Shown: in pieces, positions 11,908 to 26,000 of the stretch
Layout of the letters: each line of letters starts with the position of its first letter
How positions within the stretch are numbered: position 1 is the stretch's first letter
Translations under genes and position numbers: made by a program
Assembly (NCBI RefSeq): GCF_027409185.1
Contig: NC_084464.1
Location: forward strand, 49,699,095-49,763,094
Source of the DNA: Cynocephalus volans
Lineage: Eukaryota > Chordata > Mammalia > Dermoptera > Cynocephalidae
Direction of reading: 5' to 3'
Length of the DNA stretch: 64,000 bases
The notes under the pieces: generated by a model
Told to the model about the DNA's origin: nothing
The model's input: the letters and a program-made list of their open reading frames with translations, nothing else
Database searches by the model: none

Positions 11908-12169
11908 AAGAACTGTAACTTCTCTGGATCGTCATTACCAGTAAAATGGGAGAGATGAACTGCATGATTTCTAAGTTTTTTTTTCTAAGTTCTGAAGTTA
12001 TGTGCCCATGAATCTCAACTGTCTGGAATCTTCAGGGAATGAATTGTGTTGGATAATAACATTATATAAAAATTTAATCTGTACCTCCAATTAAAACATA
12101 GTAGCTATTTTTAGATGAAAACTCATTAAGATTTACTGTATACTTCCCTGATATCTTAAACAAAGTGCA

Positions 12170-12370
12170 GTCATGTGTTGCTTAACGATGGGGACACATT
12201 CTGAGAAATGCATCGTTAGGTGATTTTGTTGTTATGCGAGCATCATAGAATGTACTCACACAAACCTAGCTGGTATAGCCTAGGCTTGGTGGTATAGCCA
12301 GCCTATTGCCCTGACCACAATTGTATATACGGCCAATCATTATGTGGAGCTTGATCGTGTTATGATTCAA
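12170..12370. repeat. DNA transposon fragment (Tigger/MER type)
   Basis: The segment begins 'cagtcatgtgttgcttaacg' and contains 'gagaaatgcatcgttaggtgat' and 'agcctaggcttggtggtatagcc', phrases of a common non-autonomous mammalian DNA transposon. The exact subfamily is uncertain. 12371-13723 holds no feature I can name. Confidence 0.5.
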
Positions 12371-13738
12371 TTTTAGCCTTTCCTCGATGGCTTAAATAAT
12401 AGTGGCTCTATAGTGGCTTAAATAATTATATGGCTCTGTAAGGAGCCTACAGGGATGCTCCTCATTCCTATTGAACTCAATCAGTACATGTGTTTACCAC
12501 TATACTGAAATTAAATTAAATTTTGCTTTAGTTACAGAAACCAGACGATGATGCCTATCAGTATTCTTTGAGGAAAGGTGCAGAATCTTTTACTGAATAA
12601 AGTGAATTGTTTTGCAGGATTCAAAGGCATAAATTTGAGCAGAGTGACAGGCAGTTGATATGACTTCACTAGTATGTATTGTCATACTTGTTCTTGAGTT
12701 ATGGATGGTATGATGAGCTCTTCTAGACCAATTTCAAGTGTTACGAAAGTAATGCACACACAACTCCTGGGTGTTGTAGATCTTCTTTGTGTCCAGTAAT
12801 AACTGAGACACATTTAAATAGTTATTTGCCAACCAGATTAACTCATGTATGAAGGAGATAAACACTAGATTGGGGTCAAGGCAAAAAACCAAGATCAAAG
12901 GCAAAACCCAGGATTTATGAAAGAGGGGAGAGAGGCGTGATTAGCAAAATCAACTGCAGACAGTTTGGGAACAGTGGTTCTTGTTTGCACATTTTGAGGG
13001 GGGAGGGTGGGTAAACTGGTTAGCTGCAGCTAAAAGATCAGTTTGGGTACTTCTTTCCTTGAGTAGGCCAACTAAGGGTATAAGAGAAAACAATTTCAGC
13101 TGTTGATGAGTTCTCTGGAAAACTTGGAGAGGGCAGTTGTGGGGCATAGGTGACAGTCTGTCTCTGTGTTATGTCTGCTGTTGTCCCTCCATCAGAAGCT
13201 CCATCTTACTTAGGTCAGGTCTGCACCAGTGTCCTTGTCAGAGTTTCCCACTAGAAAGCCCCTCTCTCTGTTTTCTTATCCGCTTGGGAATTTATTCTTT
13301 TGTTCTCTAAGTATTTACTATTATTCTGGCTTCTGGATTTTAACCATATCCTGAAACTTGTTTATTTTGATGGAGCCTTCATTATTGTCCTACAATATGA
13401 TTTTTGTCTGTAACTGACAAAAATTTTCTCCTGTCCCACTGGCATCCCCCAATTTTCATGATTATGTGCTCATGATAACTGCTACACCCCTTAATAATTA
13501 GAGCTGTTCTGATTTAGCTACTTGGATTTATACTTTATATGGCACCATTGCTTCGACAAATAGTCATAATCGCTTTTCAGCATGAACTTTGTATTTGGAT
13601 TTGGGATATCTATTTTGGCTACTAAGAGGATGTATTTATGCTTTTGTGGGGTTTTGGTTATACTTATATTGATGAGATGGCTGGACAATTTAATATCTGA
13701 TTGATGAACCATATTGTTCCTTGAAGCAAGGCACTTTT

Positions 13739-13886
13739 TTTTTTTTTTTTTTGTCTTTTGTGACGGGCTGCACCGCACTCAGCCAGTGAGCGCACCGGCC
13801 ATCCTTATATAGGATCCGAACCCGCGGTGGGAGCACTGCTGCGCTCCCAGCGCCGCACTCACCCGAGTGCGCCACGGGGCCAGCCC
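13739..13886 (-). repeat. tRNA-Ile-derived SINE, dimer
   Basis: A poly-T tail at the left and two tRNA-like modules joined by 'cctTATATAGGAtcc' show minus orientation. The target-site duplication aagcaaggcactttt is at 13724-13738 and 13887-13901. Confidence 0.9.
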
Positions 13887-14329
13887 AAGCAAGGCACTTT
13901 TTAAGCCCGTGTAGTTGTTTGCTTGGTCTCTTGCACAGTCCATATCTTGGCAACGATCTCCAGTCAGTCTTCTAATGCAGTGGCTGTCAATTTTTCTTCA
14001 GCCCTGATACAGCTGAGGACAGGTGCCCTCCCATCAGTTGGAGTGGTTACTACAGCAGGGTTGGAATGTGTGTGGAAGGACAGTACCTTTGGGTGATGAC
14101 ATAATTAGGAGGAACTCATAGTTTGAAAAATCCCCTAGGTTTGTGTGTTTGTGTGTGTGCACCTAAAAAAAAATCACCTCTCTAGCGCTGTAAACTTAGC
14201 TTCTTTAGATAATATGATCAGGGGAGAAGTAGATGATTTTGCTACCTATTTAGCTTCAAGGGGAGGAATAAAAACACATAACACTCAATTTAATGTACAG
14301 TGTTAAAAGAGAACATTTTATAATTTTAG

Positions 14330-14805
14330 GTTTTGAAGTTTAAGATCTTCTGCAGGAGTCAAGGTTAGAAGACATGAGCACGGAAGAAGGTGGCACACCT
14401 TCTGCGGGAGAAGAGATTCCGCACTCTATGGAAGAGGCACCGCCTCCCAGTTCAGAAGATATTGCCCCACCCACTTCCGGAGGCGAGGCCCCGCCCCCTC
14501 CTGAAGAAGGGGCCCCTCCCCTTCCAGGAGGGGAGGCCCCAGGAGAAGATGCTGTCCCTCTTTCCCCAGAAGGTGTGGAACCTTCCTTGATTGGTTACCA
14601 GGATCTCATTCCTTCTGAAGAAATGATAATTCTTCCTGATGATGATGAGACAGATTTGAGCAGACTTCGACCCAGGGTTGGACCACGACTGGTTCAATCA
14701 GTGCTTTCTGATGTGCTTTCCTCTCAGTCTTCCCATCGCTCCTCCAGGTATCGCAGAAGTATGAGTGGCATTCCAAATCTACAGGAAACACTGAAAGAGA
14801 GACAG
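14330..14805 (+). CDS. DNAH8: DNAH8 exon 2: 5' UTR end and residues 1-144
   Basis: The acceptor is attttag at 14323-14329. The coding part starts at ATG 14374 (G at -3) after an in-frame stop at 14341-14343. It encodes a leader made of degenerate repeats of roughly 11-12 residues around 'EAPPP', 'IAPP', 'EAPPPP' and 'GAPP' (about residues 20-60). An acidic patch (DDDE, about 90-93) and a Ser/Arg-rich end (about 110-130) follow. The leader is probably disordered. The donor CAG|GTGTGC is a little weak, and the exon ends in phase 0. Confidence 0.9.
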
Positions 14806-17800
14806 GTGTGCTTCTGATAGATTTTTCATGTGTATCACTTATCACTTTTATTTTAAATGAAATATTTTGGTATTTTTTTCTTCATAATCACAATTTTTAC
14901 ATGTGGTTTTGATTCTTTAGGCAAGATTTAGAGATGCAAGGGAAAGCCGAAAACTGAAAATTGATCCTTCATACAAATATATATTTGAAATTCTAGCAGA
15001 AAAGCTTGGTCTGGACATAGTAACTGTTGAAGAATTAATTTTGGATTGCCCATCTGTAAGTTTAAATTTTATATATTTTAAATTGCTTTTAAAGAAGTGA
15101 CTGATTTAAGAAGCCAGAGTCATTGTCATGAACACCAAAACATTTAGAAAGAGAACGAATTTTACTGACTAGAGAAGAAGCTATTATATATGTAATTACA
15201 GTCAGTTGAAAGTTGAGCGATATTTCTAGTCAGGTCTACTATTGTGGAGGAAGAAAAGAGGAGAGTTAGTAAATGAAATTGGGCTAAAATTCTAACTCAA
15301 AATGACTTCAGAAGCTAGAGGTCTAGACAAGCGCAGGTAGAATAATAGTTTATAAGTACAGCCAGCCTGCGTGAGTGGGTTCTGCATCCATGGATTCAAC
15401 CAACTGTGGATCAAAAATATTTAAAAAAAAAAATCGAATAAAAAACAATACAATATAACAGCTACTTACATAGCATTTCCATTGTATTAGGTATTATAAG
15501 TAATCTAGAGATAATTTAGAGTATATGGGAGGATGTGCATAAGTTATATGCAAATAGTATACCATTTTATAGAAGGGACTTGAGCATCCTCAGATTTTGT
15601 ATTCACCAGTGGTCCTGGAACCAATCCCCAGCGGATACTAGAGACTGTACAGGTTATATGAACTACCTATGCAAATCATGCATGTAGAAAACCAAACTGC
15701 ATAAATATGAGCTAGGGAACAGTTACTATTGTATTAGTATAGTAGAAAACAATGAAGCAATTACAGGTTGTTCTATGGTGCACACCCTGAGTGAATAATG
15801 ACAGACACTCACTGTTAAAGTCAGGAATTAGGGATTTTACTTCTCCGCTGGCCAGCTGTTTCCCCAGAAAGCCTGGTCAGAGAGCAGCCCCCAGCCTCGT
15901 TAGGGAAGGGTTTATAAAGGCAAAAACTGCATCCTGTCTGGCATAAAGGATGTTCTGCAAGAGCAAGCAAGCTGGTTTACAGAAGCCAAAATAAGCAGGT
16001 TAAGCCATTTTTATTGGCTCCTCTGCCTGTCTGCGGGCAGAGTTTCCTAAACTGGGGTTTTTCTAACAAATGGTTAACCTGGTTACTGTGGTTGTGAGTT
16101 AAAACTAGGTAAAGAAGCTTTTTGGGTAAGGGTCTTTATCACACCTGGGTGCAAGGGCAGGAAGTGTGGTTACTTGAGGAGGGGTCTGCTTTAGAAAGCA
16201 ACTTTGTTTCTTATCTACACAGGAAAGAGTTGGCAGTCTGTGGTTTTCTTGCTAACACAGGAACAGGCTTGTGACCACTGAGCTACAGAGTGTAAAAATG
16301 CATTTATCTGTTTTTACAACTGGGACAAAGATGGAGTCAGTCATGTCAGCTTGCAACAAGGCCAGGTTACCATATGTCTCAGTGTACCAGGAACAGTTCT
16401 GGATTATGCCTATTTTCCTGGCATAATTATTAACATTGCCTCCTCTGACTCCTAAGAGTGTCCCAGTTTTGGATGATAAATGTATATGGTCACCCTAAGT
16501 ATAGTAGTATATGATAAATTTGTGTCGTAGCTTTCCTCCTCATAGCTCTGGTTCTAAATTAATTTTTGATAACACTACCACTAGCTGTTTGGGCTTTTTC
16601 CCAACTCTAGGAGTCAGTTGGGCTAGAATCCCAGCAAGACCAGTGAGCAGGTATAAGTTAGTGGTGAGCCGATTGTCCCACTGAATGCACTGGTGAGAGA
16701 GTTGGGGTGGGGTGGGGTTGTGGTGCGATTGTCACCATGGGGGCCATATTCCCTGCTTTTACAAGGGTCAATGAACTTGAGCAAAGTTCCTCAGCTTGCT
16801 CTATGAGCCAACATTCTGTGGAATGGTGCCTAAAAGAGCTTCTCCCTTGCTTGATGCAGTGTGTTGCCAAGTTCTGCAAAGTTGTCTGCCCTTCATTTCT
16901 TCTAAGACCCCTTATAAAAGTCTAGTCCTGGAAGTCCCCGACAGAATTGCTCATTTTCCTGCTCCCTTAGTATACAGTTGTAACAATGATGTGATTCATG
17001 CAAAGACATCAATAGCTCTAAGCTATTTTAATGACCAAGGATAGAGAATGCATAGATATGTGTACATAAGAAAAAAGGTGCACCACAGCAAGCAACTGGA
17101 AGTAGGGTGTGGTTTCCTAGGACACTGAAATTTCCTGCTGGAATGTACCACCATGATCAAGGCTGGCTTCATGGGCATGTGGGCTGTGTAGTCATACAGA
17201 CCCCTGTGCTTAGAATGGCCCCGTGCTTGATTTAATGATCTCCCTTCACCATCTTGAAATTCTTAATAATTTTTTTTTTTAAAAGATGACCGGTAAGGGG
17301 ATCATAACCCTTGACTTGGTGTTGTCAGCACCACGCTCACCCAGTGAGCTAACCGGCCATCCCTATATAGGGATCCGAACCCGAGGCCTTGGTGTTATCA
17401 GCACCATACTCCCCCGAATGAGCCACGGGCCGGCCCCAAAATTCTTAATAATTTTTTAACAGGTGGTCCTGCGTTTTCATTTTTCACTGGGTCCCACAAA
17501 TTCTATAGCTGGTCCTGACTGTGGATGATACTACCCATATAGCAAGAGGATTTTCTTTGCCATTCTCAAGTTGTGTTTGTTTGTTTGTTTTAATGGCTTC
17601 CCTTCTCTAATGACTGTTTTGGCTCCTATGGTGACTTTGGCTACATGTCTGCCTAATCTCCAAGAAGAAACAATTGGTGCAAAACAACCCTATATGTATC
17701 CTTGAGATGACGACGATGAAATGAGGGAAAGGCCAGTTTCTAAAAAAGCATTTCTCAGTAGGCCCAGGCTTCAGGCCTGTCCTGAGGACCATTCCTGCAC

Positions 17801-19990
17801 TTGCTTAGGGAGGAAACCAGTTAGGTTTCCAATCTTGTTTTATCTGAAAATTGCTAGGTCACAAATTTGGCCAACCCCACAGCTGAAATTCTAGCAGCTG
17901 TGCAAAGGGTATAGACATAGACTTTGGGGTCTGGTCATTGTCTTCAGGGGAGGACAACTGCTAGAACTAAATGAGGGAGGTGGGTGTCTGCGGAGCTGGT
18001 AATCCCACCTTAAATATTTGCCATTTGGCTTTCTGGATTGGCATTCTCTGGGAGAAGTCTTTCTCACTGGCTAGCATGCTGGTTAGGAAGTGGAAGTGCC
18101 ATGTGCCTACAAATCCTTATATTTGCCATTCCTGGAGTATGTCTCAGACTTTGTCTCTGTGTGGTTAGGATCTACTTTTAAAGCCATTGCAGACCAGGCC
18201 AGACACTGCGTAAGCTGCAAGGAATGGTAAATTTAGGCATGAAGGGAATAATCAAGCCAGAAAAGGTGTTCCCTTAAGAGTTGTTTGTGAAAAACTCTTG
18301 GAGTTGATAAATGATTTCAGCACAGTAGCAGGATACAAAATCAACACACAAAAATCAGTAGCATTTCTATTCTCCAATAGTGAACATGCAGAAAGAGAAA
18401 TCAAGAAAGCCTGCCCATTTACAATAGCCACCAAAAAAATAAAATACTTAGGAATTGAGTTAACCAAGGAGGTGAAAAATCTCTATAATGAGAACTACAA
18501 ACCACTGCTGAGAGAAATTAGAGAGGATACAAGAAGATGGAAAGATATCCCATGCTCTTGGATTGGAAGAATCAACATAGTGAAAATGTCCATACTACCC
18601 AAAGTGATATACAAATTCAATGCAATCCCCATCAAAATTCCAAAGACATTTTTCTCAGAAATGGAAAGAACTATCCAGACATTTATATGGAATAACAAAA
18701 GACCATGCATAGCCAAAGCAATGCTGAGCAAAAAAAATAAAGCTGGAGGCATAACACTACCTGAATTTAAACTATACTACAAAGCTATAATAACCAAAAC
18801 CGTATGGTACTGGCATAAAAACAGACACACTGATCAATAGAATAGAATAGAGAATCCAGAAATCAGCCCATACACCTACAGCCATCTGATCTTTGACAAA
18901 GGCACCAAGCCTATACACTGGGGAAGAGACTGCCTCTTTAGCAAATGGTGCTGGGAGAACTGGATATCAATATGCAGGAGAATAAAACTAGACCCATACC
19001 TTTCACCATACACTAAAGTCAACTCAAAATGGATTAAAGAAATATACACCCTGAAACAATAAAACTTCTTAAAGAAAACATAGGAGAAACACTTCAGGAA
19101 GTAGGACTGGACACAGACTTCATGAATATGACCCCCAAAGCACGGGCAACCAAAGGAAAAATAAACAAATGGGATTATATCAAACTAAAAAGCTTCTGCA
19201 CAGCAAAAGAAACAATTAACAGAGTTAAACGACAACCAACAGAGTGGGAGAAAATATTTGCAAAATATACATCTGACAAAGGATTAATATCCAGAATATA
19301 CAAGGTACTCAAACAACTTTACAAGAAAAAACAAGCAACCCAATTAAAAAATGGGCAAAAGAGCTAAGTAGGCATTTCTCTAAGGAAGATATACAAATGG
19401 CCAACAGACATATGAAAAAATGCTCAACATCACTCAGCATCTGGGAAATGCAAATCAAAACTACACTGAGATACCATCTCACCCCAGTTAGGATGGCTAA
19501 AATCCCAAAGAATCTGAACGATAAATGCTGGGGAGGTTGCAGAGAAAAAGGAACTCTCATACATTGTTGGTGGGACTGCAAAATGGTGCAACCTCTATGG
19601 AAAATGGTATGGAGGTTCCTCAAACAATTGCAGATAGACCTACCATATGACCCAGCTATCCCACTGCTGGGAATATACCCAGAGGAATGGAAATCATCAA
19701 GTCGAAGGTATACCTGTTCCCCAATGTTCATTGCAGCACTATTTACAATAGCCAAGAGTTGGAACCAGCCCAAATGTCCATCATCAGATGAGTGGATATG
19801 GAAAATGTATATCTACACAATGGAATACTACTCAGCTATAAAAACAAATGAAATACTGCCATTTGCATCAACATGGATGGACCTTGAGAGAATTATATTA
19901 AGTGAAACAAGTCAGGCACAGAAAGAGAAATACCACATGTTCTCACTTATTGGTGGGAGCTAAAAATAAATAAATAAATTCACACACACA

Positions 19991-20030
<40 letters not shown>

Positions 20031-23000
20031 CGGGGGGAGAAGAAGACATAACAATTACAATTCCTTGAAGTTGACACGACAAGCATACAGAAAGGACATT
20101 GTTGGGTGGGAGGGGGAAGAGGGAGGAGGGAGGGAGGTTTCGGTAATGGGCCACAATAATCAACCACATTGTATATCAACAAAATGAAATAAAAAATAAA
20201 TAAATAAAAAATAAATAAAAGAAGAGAGGACAGGAAGTAATGACACATGATTCAGTGACTGGAAATGGCTCTCAGGCAGGAAGTCACAAGAGGAAGGGCA
20301 GTTCAGTAGAGTGAGCACTTGGAGCAGGGTTGAGGGCATTTGTCCCCTGGGTGCACTTCTGCTTAGCTCCTTCCCTGTGCCAGGCACCCTGCTGGGTCCT
20401 GGGGTTACAGAAATGAAGAAGGTACTGTGGACCCTTTAAGTGACCCAGGGTCACTTGCTTCTGGGTGAGCTTGGAGAAACAGCTAACCTCTCTGCACCTG
20501 TGTGCTCAGCTTAGGATGAAAGGGCTGTAATAAGTCATAACTAAGGCCCCATTTCACCATCAAGTCTGTAATCTCAAAGAATTACTTACCGGAGATTGTT
20601 AGTCAACCGCTGGTCATCACTCTGGGATTCAGGTAAAGACCAGAGGAAGGACTTGTTGATAGTGATAGTGTTGGAACAGGTTTGATTAAGGGCTTAGTAT
20701 CTCTCCAAGTGAGGATGTTTTATTTCACAAATATTGAGTATTGACTAATGCCAGGCCCCGCTTTAGGGAGTTGGGGGATACCCTGGTGAAGAAGAGAAAG
20801 TCCCTTTTCATGGAGCTCACATTTCAGTGCAGCAAATAGATACTAAAAAGTGCTGAAAATGAATACATAATGTAATTTCAGATGATAATAAGTGCAAAGA
20901 AGAAATAAAGATAGGAGAAAGAGTGAATGGTTGGTGATTGGAGGGCTCTTTTAAAAGAGTGGTCAGGGAAGACTTCTTGGAGGAGGTGATATTGAGCAGA
21001 TACCTGAATTCAGTCAGGGAGAGAGTTGGGGGTGAAGCAGGGGTGAGGGGAGCTGGGAAAGGTGGGGTCGTCCGTGAGCACAAAGCAGGGAGGTAGGAGT
21101 GAGTTGGCATGTTGAAGGAACAGTCAGAAGGCCAGAACTGCGAGGCGGGGCATGAAGTAAAAAGGAAACCCCAGCTACGTCATGCAGGTTCCTAGAGGCT
21201 CCTAGGGGGAGCCTAGGGCAGGAAGGGCTTTGGATTTTATTCCTGGCGTGAGAAGACACTGGAGGGTTTTGAGAATGGAAGTGACAGATTGGATTTAAAA
21301 AGAAAGATTGATTGATTACACTATGCATTCAGCAGCCGTTTATCAGGAGTGAGTCTAACCCTGGCGTAAACTAATTTAGTCCAGCCTGATACTACAGGGC
21401 TGGACTAGATGAATTTTTAACATCTCAATATTTGAAATATAGCACCTATTTCTATCTATATTCTTATCTTTTAAAAGTCTTAACGGCTCTATATTTTCCT
21501 TACATGAAGATGGATTTCTTGTGCCGTCTTTTCTCTTCTTTTTTTTAGTGCAGCTTTTGAAAACATATGCTATTTGACCCACCTTCCCTCCTTCCCTCCC
21601 TTCTTTCTTTCCTTCTTGTCTATTTCCTTCTCCCCTCCCTCCCTCTCTTTCTTTTTTAAACATGTGTTTAATATTATGTTAGACACCTGGATCCCACATG
21701 CCAGTGTTAATAAAAACCAGTGTTGATACTAAAAAAAAAAATAATAAAAATTAAAAAAAAAAATAAAATAAAATTCAACCCCTAAGATAGCAATGATTTG
21801 CTATAGCTACAACAACAGGGGGGGATGTTAAGGGACGCCCCAACTCCTACTGACCTTAACATATGCATTCTGCTTCTGTACAAATTGCTTGCTAAAATAA
21901 ATGGAGGAATAAACAAATTAGCATAACCAACGCCATTTTAGGCTGGAAAGTCCCTATGGGGAATCCAGGGTGGGGAGGGGCTACAGGGCTAACCGCAAAA
22001 TTAGCTTATGTACCGCTGGCTTGCTTGCATTGGCTAGATTGTGTCAGGCGCGAAAAATTCCCGCCTAGCTAAAAATAAAAGCTGCGAGAGGTTTCAACTC
22101 GGGGCTGCACACTTCGATTGGCCTGCATATCCCTGGCTGCCAGAAATAAACTCTTTTCCTTTTCCTAAGAAAAAAAAAAAAAAAGAGTTGTTTGTGAATG
22201 TACAGGGGAAGGAAGATAGTGCAGCCAGAACGGAAACCAGTGTCAAACCCTGAGAGAGTTTAGATTGCTTATCTGGTTGAAGGGACTAGGCAAGAACATT
22301 TGATAATTTGGCGTCAAGGTTGATGGCCAGGTGAGTAAGAAGATGGAACAAGGAACAAGCAGTGACGTGGTTTGATGTGGTTTAGGAAATTGCGTATATG
22401 AATGTGAAGCCTGGGGTGCAATCCAGAGTTAAAGTAGCTCAGTAAGGACACCACAAAAAGGCAGACAGCAGAGGGCATGATGGTTGTTTTGCTTGCTTCC
22501 AGATCCATTCTCCCCTTGTCTTTGCCCTACTCTGTGGTCTACAAGGCTGAACTCTATGGAATCTATCACATGGACTCCCTTGCTCTCTGGCTTCCACTTG
22601 GTTCAGCCACTGGGAGGCACCAGCAGGAGATTAGAGGGCAGAAAAGAAGGGAAGTCTGATGCTCCACACTTGGCTATGTTTCTGGCCATAGTTGTATTCT
22701 CCCATGACTACAGTTCCTCTCAAGCAGTCCCTCCCAGAACTGCTCCTGTTCTCAGCCTGGTTCCAGGTTTGTTGGGAAAATAGAATAGTTTGGTCAGGGC
22801 CCTCGCCTTGGGTCCAGTTGGGTGTGGTTCAGCATCCTTTGTAAGCAAATTGTGTGTGTGGAGTTAGTGTGCATGTGCGCCAATGTATCTTTTTAGTTTT
22901 GTTGCTGTTCTTGTGTCCAAGGACCTTTTTGGCTGGTTACCTAGCTCATAGACCTGCATGAAGGGGTCTGTGGACCCAGCCTGGTGTGTGAAGGCTTTGT

Positions 23001-26000
23001 GACCCAGTCTGTGAATGGGCTTGAGGGGTCTGGGAGCTCCAGACCCAGCCTTAGCGCGACAATTGGCCCAGTCGGTGCAGGATTACCAGTAGGTAAAAGA
23101 GCACCACAACTGGCATAGTCGTGGTCGAGTAGCTAGACAATTGGCACTGTGAGGATTCCAGACATTAGCAGTAGCCAGACAAATTGGCGTTGTCAGGCAG
23201 GATTATGCCACATACGGTTCTGCGGAAGGAGCACAGATCTGGACACCTGAGGCTGGGGACCAATTTCAGGCTCCATACTGTGATTGTGTGTCTTTGGGTC
23301 CTTCACTTAATTTCCTTTTAGCCTTAGTTTTTGCTTCCACAAAGTGGCCATAATAATGCTACCTTTACCTAGCGCAATGTTAGGGTGAAGCTCAGATAAA
23401 CTACTTGTAAAATTTTATGTAATATAAGTGAACTTTTAATTCACACTCATGATTTTGGCCCACAACATTTGCTTTGCTAGTATCAGAAGTACGATGTATC
23501 TAAAAAGCAAGGATTTGTTGCATTTGATATTTTGATATCTTTTTGTCATAGTCATGTGTACTACTTTTGAGAATTTGCATGCTTTCAAAGCTAAGGATCA
23601 GGAAGGAAGTATTGATAGAATTGGGCAAGAAGAGCTGTGCTGACAGCTTTTGTATCTTTTAGGTTGTAATTATGTGAGAATCAATTTTACATGGGAGATG
23701 GAAGAGTAGAAAATTAAGGGCTAGAGCTAGAGCTAAGTGCATCTATGTGGTTCTGTTTTATTTCCTAGGGTGGTGGTTCTTAAATGTGGTCCCAGGACCA
23801 GCAGCATCGGCATCACCTGGAACTTGTTAGAAACGTAAATTCTTGGGCTCAACATTTTATATTTTAAAAAAGCCCTCTCTGTGATTCTCTGATGCACACT
23901 GAAGTTTAAGAACTATTGCCCTAGGGGGAGTGGCTTTGCTACACTTGGGATTCTTCCCCCAAGTGATCAGTAAGGAAAGACAAACTCAGTAACCAAGAGA
24001 GAGATTTCTGTATGGAATCATTGGGACTAGGTGAAAGGAGTATAGTAACTTTGCATTTCCTGTATGATGTTTGAAGGCTTTTGCTTATGTGAGCTATTTA
24101 GTTTTCTACTTACTGAGATATTACACTGACTCCTAAATAATTGAATAATAACTTCGTGCTCATAAATATGGAAGAATATCATTAAAATAATTTGTTTTTA
24201 TATTAGTTTGGCTATATATGGGTCAAATTACAATTGCTGAGAACATAATTGCTTAAATAATTGGTCAAACAAAATGGTTAGTTAATAAGACAAGTTTTCT
24301 GTTTCCCAAGTCAGCTTTTAAGAATAGTTTCTCTTGGGCTGGCCGGTTACTCAGGTGGTTAGAGCACAGTACTGATAACACCAAAGTCCAGGGTTTGATC
24401 CCTGTGTCAGCCAGCTGCCAAAAAAAAAAGAAAAAAAAAAAAAGTTTCTCTTAATAATAATTCCTTTATTTACCTCCAGTTGAACTCACCTACTTACCCT
24501 TATAAGATTCTGTGAGGCAGGGTCAGGTAAGTGGCTGCCCAAAGCTGTAGATCATTAATGTAGGTTAAGAAATAGAATTTACCTATATTCCATTGTAGTT
24601 TTGGAGTTAAGTTAGTTTGGGTTCTAATCTTGCCTCTAATGTACCTGCCTCTGTGTGTCTTGAATTAACTCTTTGAGCCTCATTTTCTTCATCTGCAAAA
24701 TGATGAGGATTAATTAAGGTGTGTGAAATGCCTCGTACAGGGCTTGGTTCATTTTGTTGTAGTTCCCTAGTCATTTTATTGATCATCATTTTCTCTTTTG
24801 TTTAACAGCTGGAAGCATTTACTCATTTTTTTATGAAAGATGGTTGTAAGACTTTGAAATTTTTGTATCAGGAAGGTGATGTACCCAGTCTTGGTAAGGA
24901 TGTTTTATGGGGGCAATGTGCTAGTAATTAGTTAATGAACGTAAAAGTGCAGCATATTATTTTCCCTTGTATATAGACAATTCTCTATTTATAAAGAAGA
25001 ATTTACCAGAAGCTTGCATGTAAAAAATAGTGTCTTAAGAACAGTACATTTTCAGCCCAAATATATATTTCATCATTACCATAATGATTTAAGGAGAAAA
25101 CTTTCTTAAAGAAATCATTGACTGCTACTGGGGAACATACATTTTCATTAGAATTTAATTGCATTTTTCCTGAAAGAGTTGAAGCCTTTTGTCTACGTGT
25201 TTTCAGATGACTAGAAACAGTCATGAAGCCACTCCAGAGTCCAGCAGCTGCCGCCTGTGGTCCTGGCTCAGTATCTTGTGCCTGCTGCAGCTGTTAGTTG
25301 GAATATCTAGCTTTCCCTACTGATCACATTTTGCCTAAAATAATGAACACAACCAGGTTGTTAAACCTTTGTCTTAGTAACTAGGTACCTGGGCAATCCT
25401 TTTGGTTTTTTGTCTACTTATCTTCTAAATCCTGCAGATGTACTTTCATTATGTCCCTCCTGTGGGTTCTTTCTCACTTTCCTCCTCTGCTGCCTTAGGC
25501 TAGGCCCATTTTTCGTGCCTGCCCTAGTACTGCAGATTGAAAACCCAATATTTCTGTTATCAGATTCTTCTCTGAAATTCACACTACTTATTCCTGCCAA
25601 GTAAATCTTTTCTTGTCCTGCTATTTATCAGATTGGGTCCAAATCCCTCATTTATCCAAGGCCCACTGTGTGTAATCTGGACACACAGTACTTGTCTAGT
25701 CTCATCGATCCTTCCAGATGTGAGTTTGCTGCTCCCTTTAAGCCACTCGCTTCATTGTTTTCTGTGCATACAGGAGTCATTTCTGTGCCCTTCTCTCCAC
25801 TCTCCTGACTCTCTCAGATTGCCTTTCTTCTCTCCACCCAGCAAACCCTACTCCTCCTTCAGATCACACATGCATTCTCTTTCTACAGAGCCTTCCCAGA
25901 GCGTTCCAGCCTACTTCTATCACTATTTTCCAGACTCCTGTTTCATTTAGTTTTCATCGTAAATACAGCACTCGATTATGTTCTTTTACTTTCCTCTAAT

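Noticed and set aside
13518..13953. Minus-strand frames of 86-87 codons
   Set aside because: They run through the SINE and its T tract; no conserved protein.
18298..19963. Plus-strand frames of 180 and 188 codons as host genes
   Set aside because: Both are frameshifted L1 ORF2 pieces.
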